DNA from: Hybos culiciformis | Taxonomy: Eukaryota > Arthropoda > Insecta > Diptera > Hybotidae | DNA length: 64,000 nucleotides | NCBI GenBank assembly: GCA_964007475.1 | Contig: OZ023273.1 | Span: forward strand, 112,701,812 to 112,765,811 | Reading direction: 5' to 3' | Shown: one piece after another, positions 36,303-48,020 of the stretch | Layout of the letters: the number at the start of each line of letters is the position of its first letter | Numbering within the stretch: the stretch's first letter is position 1 | Translations under genes and position numbers: made by a program | The notes under the pieces: generated by a model | What the model saw: only the letters and a program-made list of their open reading frames with translations | What the model was told of the DNA's origin: nothing | Database searches by the model: none

Positions 36303-39300
36303 TTTATACAAACGTACATTGCTATTTCTTTGTTGAATTGAAATTCTATATTTTTATTTATGTAAAAAGTATATAACTTTGCCGACAGTTGAGGAGGTCC
36401 ACGTTTAAGTACTTTTCAAATAAATTCGATCACTTTACATAATGTAAACAATAAAATATAATCTTCTTCCTTCAAGAAGATCTCTGGAACCATTCAAAGA
36501 TAATAATAGATTAAATATTCCAATTAAAATCCAAAAAAAACTATGAAACTGACTCCTTTTTTATTGCACTATTTTTTTGTGCTTTCTACAACGTCTGAAA
36601 CCATAAAACTAATAATATTTTAAATAATAATTAACTTGGCTGTGGCTCTGAAATCTTAATCTTTTTGAATTTTGGAAATAAAAATGTTTTTGCGAAATTT
36701 TCGATGTTTTTGCGCAATTTTATATGTTCAGACCAACCCATTTCTAGGAAACCAACATAACCAATTTGTACAGCCAATATTTTACTTAAGGCATCTGCCG
36801 CTTTCTTAAGAAACCATGACTTTAGACTTGAGAAATAACATACATTAAGTTCAATTTTTCGATATAATTATTAAAATGTGACTGTACAACAAGCTGAATT
36901 TATTTAAAGCTTTTTCCCTTTTTTTTTAATTTGTACATATATAACATATAGGTATACGTATTTTCATATACTATAATTTTTTTTTTGTTGGAAAAACACT
37001 TTTACATTATAACAACAACCTGTAAATCCCAGCTAAAGATGCCCTGGGAATCAATATTTTGTAGCAGAAAACTATATTCTCATCTCACACATACATGAAT
37101 AAAAAGTTTAACTTTTTTTTCAAACAAAGAAAATTATAATATAGATTTAATACATAATATATATTTTACTCACATATACTTTTGCGAAAATAATTTTTAA
37201 CCGAGAATTTCTATTTAGAAAAATCTTTACAGTTTTATAGAAAGCAGCAAAAAAAAAAGCATCCCTTCGGAAAATTTTCTCCCTTTCATATAGATATTTT
37301 TGTGATTTATTATATTCGAAATACATTAACAACTACTACATTGATAATAAAAAAAGGGCTTTTTTCAACTGAATGTTTGCAATAAAAATCAACCCCAATT
37401 TTGCTACTTACGTAGTATAAAAATTAAAAAAAAAAAATAAGATTTTTTTTTAAAGTAAATTTTGAATGATTGTGTATGTATGAATTTTTTTAAATTTATA
37501 TAATATACTTATGTGTAAGTACGAGCAGAATATACACTGTACGTAATACACATTATATACACAACAATTAAGTATGTATTTAATTTGTATATATTTATGT
37601 ACATAAATGTAACTATGTATGAAAATTATGTACAGTAAGATGAAAAATATAAATTAAAGAGGGTGAATAATAAAAAGCATCATTTATCTCATACTACCAC
37701 CCCATCTGATTCATGAATTTTTATTTATTTATTTATTTTTTTTCACTTTTAGAAAAAGGTTCAAATAATATATACTACACTATATTCAGCCTAACCACCC
37801 TCTGGACCGGATTTATAGTTGCTACACAAACATTTAGAAGAGAGTGAATGAAATAAATAAGACATTTTTTATTTATTTTTTTTATTTTACAATTCTTTTA
37901 TTTTATTTATTTTTTTTATTTTAAATTTAGCAACATGTTTTATTGTAATAATAAAAAAAAACTCACAAAGGTCTAGAGTTGAAAATAAAAATTTTTACAT
38001 TAAGAAGAAAGAGATAAATATAGATATTTTTGATTATAGATTTGCTCGTTTGTGACATTCGAAATGAAAATGAAGTATTTAATATTCAGTAGCTTTTTTT
38101 TGCTTTTATTATATAAAACTTTAAAATTTTTAAATTGAATTGAATTAGAAATAGAAAATTATCCCAAAAATTATGATTGATAATCATATGATGCAAATGG
38201 GAGTCTGAAACGAAATTGATTCAAAACAATCGATGTTACATATCCACAATTATAATATTGTAGAAAATCGAAAAGATTCGAAGTCCTTTGGAGCAAATTC
38301 CAATTTGTGTATCTTCAAAGTTCTATATTTAAAGAAAAATTGTAACAAACAAGAATGATTGTAAAATTTTTTAGTGTAGGAGTTAAGCTTTTTCTGATAC
38401 ATAAAATAATAAAAAAAAAAAAAAAAAGGAAAATCAAATTTGGATGTTGATCGATTTTTTCAATTTCTTTTTCAAATAATTTTCCTTTTTTTTCGGGTTC
38501 TTTTCAATTTCAAGTACCATTAAAATTTCAACTTTTATTAATATCATTCATGCTATATTAAAAATTATTTTTTTTATATTTATTTTGCCTTATCTTAAAA
38601 AATTTTTTTTTTTTGTATGATATATATAAAATTGTTATATTTTTATATATGTACCTACCTACTATATTTATTCGCTTTTATGTGCTAGAAATGATATGAA
38701 AATGCATCGTAAAAAAGCACATAATTCTAGCAAGCATGGAAACCTATTTTGTTTAAAAAAAAAGAATCCAGGAATATGGAGAACATATATATATGCATAA
38801 CTTTGTATGAAAAACAAAATTTTGATAGTAAGCGTTAGTTGTACAATCATAATGTATATGTACAGTATCAGAATTATACATAGGATTTAAAATTTTTATT
38901 ATTTTTCCCAAAAAAAAAAAAAAAAACTAAAATAAAATAAAATAAACAGAAGAAAATTATTTTCAATTATAATGTCATAAAAGTTATTTAAAAGAGGCTT
39001 TACTTTAAAATTAATGTTATATTTCTTTCTTGTGTCACAGGTCTGGAAAGTATAACATTTTTATGTTCTTCGATATAAATTCTAATAATACCTACTATTA
39101 AAATATGAACACAAAAATTATTGCAAGAAATTAAAGCTTTGTTAGAATAATTGGGAAAACTAAACAATATAATACTGTCATTAATATTTGATGTTCTAAT
39201 TCTAGGTTTAATGAAAATTTTCTCAAATCGAAAAATTGATATTTGAAGTTCAAACTGCTCAGTCTTTATAATATACAGAGTGAAAAATTTGCATATTTGG

Positions 39301-42300
39301 GTGAATAAGTTTTTTGGAAACCGGCTAAACGCTTCTTTTTTTATAAATTTTCAATAATTTTGAAAATATATACATAATATTAAAATTAAAGATTTTATTT
39401 ATTCTTTTTTTTTTAACAAAATTTTGTCTAATTAATTTTAATTTTCATTCAAATTATTAAAAATCAATGTTTCATTTTGGTGATTCTCATTTTTATATTC
39501 TTAAAAATTATTTCTGATTTAATATGTACTATATTGATTTGAAAATTTAAAATCTTGTTTTTCTGTATGATCTATTTATCTCATCAATAGATAAGATACT
39601 TATAGATGTGTAGAAAGATTGTAAACTGTATGAGATATTATTTAAGTCCTTTTTTAAAGGATTCCTTAAATATTTAATTTTTGTATATAATATATACATA
39701 TATACTATTCTAAAAAAAAATTTTAAATTACCTATAGATTATAATTGTTCTAGCTAATTTTTTATTTTTTTTTTTCAAATTAAGAATTGGCCAGGTTTAA
39801 GTTATTTATACCCTACATAATTTTGTATTTTTATTTTTTGTATAAAAATATGCTAATTTTCTAAAGAAATATATCATCCAAAATTACCAAAAAAAAAAAA
39901 TTTTTTTTGTATCAACCATCATATGAACTAAACTACGTTCTTTTTGAAATTTTGTTACATTTCTTGTTGTTAATTATATAAATTTTTATTAGGTACAATT
40001 TTGCGGGTATTATTATTTCAAAAATTCATTTAAAAAAAGGACAAATTATGTAAATTAAATTTAAAAAAAAATTTCTTTCATTTTGTATAAAATTTTTACA
40101 CAGGCTTCTTTAATAAATTTCAGAAATAGGTATAATTTAAAATGAATAATGTTCATATATATTTTTATTTTCAATTGTTATAAAATATTATTTAATATTA
40201 TACTAGTATTTTTTTATTATTTTCATTTTTATGATTTTTTAAGAATTTGTTAATTAAAAAGAATTTAATAATATTGCTTGTTTCTTTGATAATTATAAAT
40301 GTTTAATAACTTCACAAGTTTGTTTAATTATTATATACTTGATATTTTAGGAGGCATTAAGGAAATGTTCTAAAAATAGTTAAAAAGATCTTATTTCTAT
40401 CATCCAATATTATTTTGTTAAAGAAAAAAAATTAGTCAAAAAGAGAATATTGTTGTCATCAAATAAGAATTTCTCAAAACAAATAATATAAAATTAAATT
40501 TTAAGTAACACTTTATCTTTATATATGTTTGTATGAAATATACCGCGAAAAAAAAAGATGATTATTCTTTTTGAAATAATCAGGAAGATATCTTTACCCA
40601 CTATTGTTTTCAAAAATAATATATATAAGATAAGACCCTTATTTCACGTTGAATCTCTGTTAAATGAATGTTTTAATTAAACATTAAAATAATCTCATAG
40701 TTATGATTTTAATGACTTAAAGAGTTTCATGCGATGATAAAAATATGTACTAGAAACATAATGTTTAATGTATTTTATAATATACATTTTATTTTTGTAA
40801 ATTCTGATTTATAATGTTAATAACATAAAAAAAAAACAAAAAAAAAACCTTTTGGTAATATAATATCAAATGAAAGGAAAAAGCAGAAATCCCTTCAAGC
40901 GAACATACCTTCAAAATATAAATAAATAAATTGAAATACGTATATATTGTATATATGTTCTATATAATATATTTATGTATAGAATGTAGATATTTTTCAT
41001 ATCATTTTAATGAAATTTTTGATTAACTTATTTATTTCCATAAAAGTACACATCAAATATATACCATGTATATATTTTGTTAAATTTTATTAAATGTTAT
41101 GCGCATTTAGTAAAATTGCATAAATTATAAAATTAAAGGTTTCGAAATATTTTGTTTGAAAATAAAAAACAGGATATTTAAAAATATTTCATAAATTCTA
41201 CAGCCAGGGTTTTAGTGCAAATATTGTGTATTATTTATACTTTTCTTTTAAAGTCGTTTTTCCACCATAAACCCAATTAAGCTTAAATATATTGAAAACG
41301 TTTGAAAATCCCTAGTAATTTATTTATAATGTACCTCATCATGACGACCCTTATTTATAAAATTTTCACCAAACTTTAATACAAAATATTTTTTACTTAT
41401 TTCTAGTGAGAACTGAGAACCTTTTTCTTTTCGAACTTATAGGTATTTTTATAAAATGATGTTCTTTCAAAATGATATCAATTGAAGAAAATTTTTAGCT
41501 CGATATATTAATTTTATTAAATTTTCCCATAAAATATTGAATAAGAAGACAATACTCTTTAATACAATATAATGTATACATATTTTTTCTTATGCATTAA
41601 TTAATCAATTACATATTTCATGTTAGACATAAAAGTTTGTTTTAGACAGTTTTTGAATAACAGAATGCTCCTGGAAATGCTTATTTTCTGCTTTTTCAGA
41701 TAATAAGGGAAAGGAATTTTAGCTCTAATATGATTTTGTTTTTTGTTTAATATTAAAAAATAATATGATATGCGAGTATAAAAAATAAAGGGATTTAAAA
41801 TATAAAAAAATTTTTTTTCAAAAATTAAAGTACGGGTTCCTAATGATCGTGTTATGTAAAAATTCTGCAATTTAACAAAATTGTTTCTATATTAAAATAA
41901 AAGCGAAAAGAGAAAAGGATCGGCTTATCACATTAGAACTATGTTAAACTTGTGCAGATCATAATTTATCAACTTCGATAATATCCAAAAACGATTTTTT
42001 TATGCATCAGACTGAAAAAATATAGATGCATTCTGGGATATACATTGCATTGCTATGTATATATAGGTAATGTTGCCAATCGTACTGCTTTTGGAAGAAC
42101 TGTACTGTACAGAGAACACAAGTGAATGAAATTTGAACTGAAAGACAAGTCCTTACTTTCATATCGACAGTGTATTGCATTATCACTTGCAATTCTCAAT
42201 GTTTCCTTATTTCCAATTCCTAACTATTTGTATGCAAGGCAATCAATTGCAAAGAATTTAAAACTTTGAAACTACGACATCATGCTCTTCAATTTTTGAA

Positions 42301-45300
42301 ATATACTGCTTTTTTGCGGCATATAGATAGGTCAAATCAACCAAGTGGATGACTTTAGTATGATTAGCTATTTGTCATACTTTTTAATATTGGTACTGCC
42401 AGAAAATAACACAGTTATATCAATATTTCAACTATATTACGAGTATATAGATAGATGATTCTTCAACGATTTTTTTTTGTTTGAATTTTTTGACAAATTG
42501 TGCAAAAAAATATATCTGATAAAATACGGTGATTTAGAATTTCCTTGACATCATAACGATAACTCAATTACAATAGTTTGCAAAGTTTTCATCTAAAAAT
42601 TAAATATAAAATAAAATTATAACTTAAAAAGTAAAAATATCATGCGTCAATGAGATGAAATCTGTTGTTATCGATTTTTAGATTAGGTCCAGTATTTTTT
42701 TTTTCTATATTCTATGAAGTTATTATAATGTAGGTATGAATGAAAAAAAAAAAAAAACCTTTTATAAATATTATATTCGTATACATAATACACACTACAT
42801 TCATTTTTTAATGTTGATTCATAGTATTTTATGCTATGATGCTAGAAAATAAAAAAAAAATTAACCCAAGCGTGTGTAGAGGGCATAAAGAGGGTGGGAA
42901 TCTGCTCAAATGTTTTATCCACGGTTGGATGAGTAAAAATTTATTTTATAAATAAGCAACTTTCAAATCAACAATACAATATAGTATTTTTGAATGATAT
43001 TTTTATGGTTATGTTTAAAAATAAAAATTTATATTAAATTCTAGATTATAAATCCATTTTGTATGTAAAATGCTTTTGTTTTCAGGCCATTTTATATACT
43101 AATTGCTGTTTTTATTATCATATTGTAATTTAAATTTTTAAGATTTAAATTTATTATAATTTTAATAATTTTTTTTAATTCTGGTTGACTTTAATGATGT
43201 AAAATTTAAAAACTTTAAGTTGTCATTGAGCCTGTAAATAAAGATTTGTATTAAGGATTCGCTAAGAAAAAGCGTGAAAATTTGAAAAGTTATTAGTCGT
43301 ATATATTCATTGAATCAATTATGGATTAGATTCTTTAATTTATGCTTTGAAGAAGTAATAGATTTTAATAAAAAATATTAAATTTTTTTTTTTAAGTAAT
43401 GTATATTTTAATGTATAATTTAATATTTGTAATTAAGTTAGTTTAAGTTATTAATTAATAATTAATAATTTATCCTGGTAGATTAAATGAAATAAATAAA
43501 TAAAATAAAATATGTATTGTTATTTATGCACAATGTCTCATTACTAAATATGTTGAATGGTAAATGCTTTTTTTACATAGTTCGCAGCTGTCATGACATT
43601 AAAAACAGAGAAAAATATTTAAATTGAACAGATTTATAATTTATAATTTATTTAGCAGCCTTCAAAATTTTCCTAAAAAAGAAATTATATTAAAAAAGTA
43701 ATATGTATGTATGTAATATTTAAAAGGACTAATTTAAGATGTCGATTATAGCCTAATAAACACAGACAATACACATAATTTCTTTGTGTCATCATTACTA
43801 AATTTTAATTTTTTTAAGTATCTGCAATACACGTTGAGCTTAATTTTTTTTTTAATTTTTACTGAAACTTTCGAAAATATTTGATTATGCTATAATAAAT
43901 AAATAAGAATCAGTATAATGATCCAGATCAGGATGTATTTGTTTTTTTTTTTTTATAATCCCAATTCCCGCCTTCGGGAAGTGGTTCAGTAAAAGAATTA
44001 TTTTTATATATCTACATTTATTGTATTATAGGCAGAGAGTTTTAATATTAATGATTTTCGTTTTGTATCCTTAAAAATTAGTATTCGATAAATATCATAA
44101 ATTCTTATAAAAAGGAAGAAATTATTTAATACTCTTGCATTATAAATATTTTCAATTTAAGTATGTATAATCCCATAATTTAATTTATTACCGTTTTCAT
44201 AGTATATTAGAGTCAAAAAAATTTTTCTTGAAGATATACGCATCTGGGACTAATTAAAATTCAAGCAAGATTACCTTTGTGAAAGCAAGAAATTGAGTTT
44301 TAACAAATTGTTCGATTATATTATATTAAATATTTTAGATTTTTTACTAGGGTCAAATTTTATAATTTATATTTTTCGAAAAAAAAAAAAAAAAAAATTA
44401 TAAAAATTATTGAAAAGCTTCATACATAATTTTACAAGAAAAATTATGTGTAGATAATAATGTATCTCAAAGTCGAACAACATAAGTTTTAAAATTGACC
44501 CCTGGATGTTCGATATTATACTATCATAAAAAAAACAAAATATTTCTGTACTTATAATGAATTAGAATGAGAAAAATAAACATTTTATTTTTGTTTTTTT
44601 CACTATGACATTTTCTGGGTTCAAAAAAGAACGTAAAATTATTTCTATTATTTGTCTTAAATTTAGGAAACAGATTTTTGTAATAAAACACAGTACAATT
44701 GGGAATGTATTGTTGACAAATTTAATATTCAACTAAAACTTGGCATAATATTAAATTATACGTATGAAAATTAATGTAAATATTTTTATCGTTAAAACTC
44801 TACAAATTGTATATTATAGTGGTTGTGTTTTTGTTTAATTTGCTATTTAAATATAGTACAAGTATATTGTATACATAATAATAACAACGAAATCTTATAA
44901 TTTAAAATGTATTACAGACATACATGTGAATGTTCAACTTTTAAGCACTTCTTTTAATTATTTTGAATATTGTCAAAAATTTCCCAGATTTAAGTTTCAA
45001 AGAATGCATAGTTTTGATGCGGTACTATGTTGTATTCCACTTACTAGTTAAAGTTATGAAAATAATAAATACAGCAAATTACATTAAAAAAATCTAGGCT
45101 CAAAATTGTATCTGAAACAGGAAAAAAAATTATAATTTCCCTTTATTAGTTTTATACGCTTGAACTAAGAATTAATTAAGTAATTAAAAATGTTTGATTT
45201 TAATAACCGAAAATACAAAAAAAAAATCTTTTATTAATATTTATTTTGTAAATGAAATAATATCTACAAAGAAAAATATATTAAAAAAAAAATAAATTTT

Positions 45301-46300
45301 GATTATTTTTCTGAATGTTTTTTTTTTTTTCGTTCGGCTTTATTTAATTTCATATATATTTTTTTTGTTTTCTTCTTGAAGTTTGATGTATTTCCAGCAA
45401 ATAAAGTTTTCTCGGAAAAACTTATTAATTTTGAGTTTTTTTTTTTTTATTGTGTTCAGTGCTTGTATCAAAGAAAATAAAGAAAAACGCAGAAAAAAAA
45501 GAAAAAGGAAAAGAAAAAAAAAAAAAAGAAAGTTATTATATACTCTTAACACAAATTTAATACAAATTACATTTTTATACACTTGTGTAACTATAAGTAT
45601 ATAAATACTACTTGTTATATTACTATTATTATTACCATTATTATTATTATTATTATTTTCATTGTGTATATATATATAATATGTGTACCTTTATAGGTAT
45701 GACAATAAATTATTTTTCCATTTTTTACCTATGTATACATAATAACAAGAAACAACAAAATTATTATTTCATCCAGAGCTAGGTATAGTACAAAGTATCT
45801 CAAAAATAAAAAAAAAAAGTAAATTTCTCTTTTATTTACACGTACTACCAAATTATATGTATATATATTTAATGTACAAAATGTATATACTTTTATGTAT
45901 ACATACATAACATACATATAAATACAATGGTATCTATTTATTTTTTCTTTTTTTGAGATGAATTTTTTTTTTTTTTTTTTTAATATATACAACATCTATT
46001 TAAACACATATTTTGGTAGTACATAGATGATGGTTGAAAGAAAAAAAAAACATAATATAATGTACCGAAATGGAAAAGCTCAATGAGCCCTGGCGCGTAA
46101 CCAAGGTAATTCCTAGGCAAACTTTTATTCACATTTAAATGTATTTGTGTACATACAGAAATTCTGGAACTGTGTACTATACCGTATAATAATCCAACAA
46201 TAATATCATTTAAAATCAAAATTTCTTTAACATTGTGCTTGATATAAAGTTCATTAATATGGATTTCTAAAGTAAATCGCAAAATTTTGTTATAAAATTC
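36303..46300. other. Ten kilobases with no gene seen
   Basis: Uniform AT-rich sequence with many homopolymers and short TA runs. No reading frame resembles a protein and no clear inverted-repeat element was found. Small odd spots are CCCGCCTTCGGGAAGTGG near 43970 and a purine-only tract at 45470-45532. Confidence 0.5.
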
Positions 46301-46410
46301 TAGGGTTTCTGAACTGTTTTTAACAGTAACAGTAAAACAGCTGTTTTTTTGAAAAAAATCAAAAACAGCTAACAGCTGTTTTTGAAATGCTGTTTTTACT
46401 GTTTTTCCTA

Positions 46411-46760
46411 GAGGCTATGAAGCCTGTAAAACTAGCTGTTAAGAATCTTGGCAGAGAAAATTCAACACTGATGAGCGCTGGCACAATATTAAAATTTATG
46501 TTAGAGAAACTCTCTTCAATTAAAAGTGAAATTAGCAAGAAGTTGATGGATAATTTGAACATTCCAATTGATGAAGGTTGGATGTTATGTACTTATTATG
46601 CGGCCTTAAGAACTCTACGATCACGACATCGAGAGGTACAATAGATTTTGCAGGCATGTTGGCATCTCGACTTTTTTGTGTAAATGATGTTTAAATAATT
46701 GAAACAACTGCCGATAATTCCACAAGTGAAATTTTAACTCTACAAAACGAACTTAATGTA
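46411..46760 (+). pseudogene. hAT transposase relic, upstream part
   Basis: The frame at 46387-46644 gives MKPVKLAVKNLGRENSTLM, followed by AGTILKFMLEKL and then a lysine-rich stretch. It resembles the central region of hAT transposases that reads roughly EPVKLAVE.LCRRDA.LL.A..A..F. It stops at 46642. A second block in another frame (46698-46760) ends at the MITE insertion point. The catalytic parts are missing. Confidence 0.6.
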
Positions 46761-47129
46761 CACGGAGAGAAATCCAATCAGATATTATGATTATGACGAT
46801 TGTACATATGCGTAAAGCAGTCAGAGAACTCAGCTCTTAATAACTAATCATAAACCGTAAATATTAATCATAAACAATGACTAAGGGTAAAAACAATCAC
46901 TATGACTGCAAAATCATAAATCCTGCAACCCAATAATATCGATTTCATTTCTTATGAGTAATGGCTGCTATTTTACATAAGAAAATAAAATTTAAGTTTT
47001 TTTTATTAATTTTTTTTATTTAATTTTTTTTTATTTAATTTTCATTTATTTAATTTTTTTTTATTTTATTTTAATATTTTTTTAATTTATTAAATTTTAT
47101 TTATTATATTTTTTATTTCTTATGTCTTC

Positions 47130-47193
47130 TTCCGGATTCGAACCTGGGTCTTTAGCATTGCAATCCGCCAACACTACCACTCAGCTACGGTAT
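47130..47193 (-). mobile_element. tRNA-like segment 1 inside the MITE
   Basis: On the minus strand it reads GTAGCTGAGTGGTAG, a good Pol III A box, then ATTGCAATGCT where an anticodon loop would be, then CAGGTTCGAATCC, a perfect B box with T arm. The acceptor stem does not pair well. It is more likely a captured tRNA or SINE head than a working tRNA. Confidence 0.6.
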
Positions 47194-47249
47194 TGAAATT
47201 TAAAATGTACATAAAATAGAAAATATAAATTTGGTATACACATTTTCTG

Positions 47250-47305
47250 TGTGGTGTGTTGGCTATTTGTAATGTTAAGGACGCAGGTTCGAATCCCGAA
47301 GAAAG
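47250..47305 (+). mobile_element. tRNA-like segment 2 inside the MITE
   Basis: It reads GTGTTGGC, TTGTAATGTTAA and CGCAGGTTCGAATCCCG, aligning well with segment 1 but on the opposite strand, about 56 bases away. The A box is weaker than in segment 1. Confidence 0.6.
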
Positions 47306-47659
47306 CAAAAAAATTTTGGTTTTCTATTTTTTTTTAGCGACATTACAGAAAATTTCAACTATGTACTATTATTTTAGTAATTAAAGTAAATAATCTGAAT
47401 TTTAATCACCGAAAATAAAATAAAAAGTGAAAAAAAAATGTTTTTGTATTAATCATAACTTATGACTAGCATGATTAAGCATCATAACTTATGATTTCAG
47501 GTAAATCATAAGATAATCACGATGTATAACGTAGTAATTATATGCAAAGATTATTCATCTTGCGCGAAGATTTTTAATCATAGGGCTATTTTTTCGTTAT
47601 GATTAGGAGTCTATGACTGATATAATCATATTGAATGAAAAAGCATTTCTCTGCGTGTA

Positions 47660-47800
47660 TTGCTTGAGAAAATTGAATCACCTGCAGTAGCTCCTGGTAA
47701 ACACAATTTCAAGTTATTAAAGGCTAAATTTACTCTCTTCAAAAACATAGGACAATTTTCAGTACGTTCTAACTTCTGTACACGTCTTTCTGACAAGTAG
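47660..47800 (+). pseudogene. hAT transposase relic, C-terminal part
   Basis: This continues in frame with the block that ends at 46760 once the MITE is ignored. It reads LLEKIESPAVAPG and, further on, FSVRSNFCTRLSDK before TAG at 47798. The last part resembles the dimerisation region of hAT transposases, which usually contains S.NF.TK.RSRLSD. The intervening conserved part has been deleted. Confidence 0.55.
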
Positions 47801-48020
47801 TTATCATCACTCGTATTTTTGAAGTAATTTTATACAAAGTTAAATTTATATTAAAATTGAAAGCATTTAATAAAATCATGCTTAGAAAAATTTAACTTGA
47901 ACTTTTATTAAACATGAAAAAACAGTAAAACAGCTGTTAACTGCTGTTTTTTCAAAAATTCTAAAACAGCAAACAGCTGTTTTTTAAAAACCACTGTTTT
48001 TCAGAAACCCTAATAAAATT

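Larger units (their letters stand above)
46761..47657. mobile_element. TA-flanked MITE, 897 bp, with two inverted tRNA-like segments
   Basis: The ends are CACGGAGAGAAAT and the inverse of CACGCAGAGAAAT, 12 of 13 bases alike, between duplicated TA dinucleotides (46759-46760 and 47658-47659). The subterminal regions are full of ATCATAA / TTATGAT words. The middle holds a long T-rich tract and two tRNA-like sequences facing opposite ways. Removing it with one TA restores an open frame across the junction, so it inserted into the hAT copy. The TA target points to a Tc1/mariner-like helper. Confidence 0.8.
46301..48011. mobile_element. hAT-family DNA transposon copy, internally deleted and interrupted
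   Basis: Both ends carry the same 13 bases, TAGGGTTTCTGAA, inverted. The 9 bases ATAAAATTC lie outside each end (46292-46300 and 48012-48020), which contains the 8-base duplication typical of hAT. Just inside both ends are clusters of AACAGCTGTTTTT and its inverse (46311-46412 and 47917-48000). Between them are three blocks of decayed hAT transposase, and an 897-bp TA-flanked element has inserted at 46761-47657. Without that insert the copy is about 814 bp, so much of the transposase was deleted earlier. Confidence 0.85.

Noticed and set aside
45383..45604. Lysine- and arginine-rich open frame
   Set aside because: It is a translated purine tract (AAAGAAAAAGG and similar), and its overlapping reverse frame is equally open. 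Low complexity, not a gene.
45980..46282. Open frame of 100 codons on the minus strand
   Set aside because: It is the longest unassigned frame, but it begins in homopolymer sequence and includes a phenylalanine run from a T tract, and I recognise no motif.
47130..47305. Two functional tRNA genes
   Set aside because: Both have good B boxes, but the acceptor stems do not pair, and they are inverted copies inside a transposon. I treat them as tRNA-derived repeat sequence.
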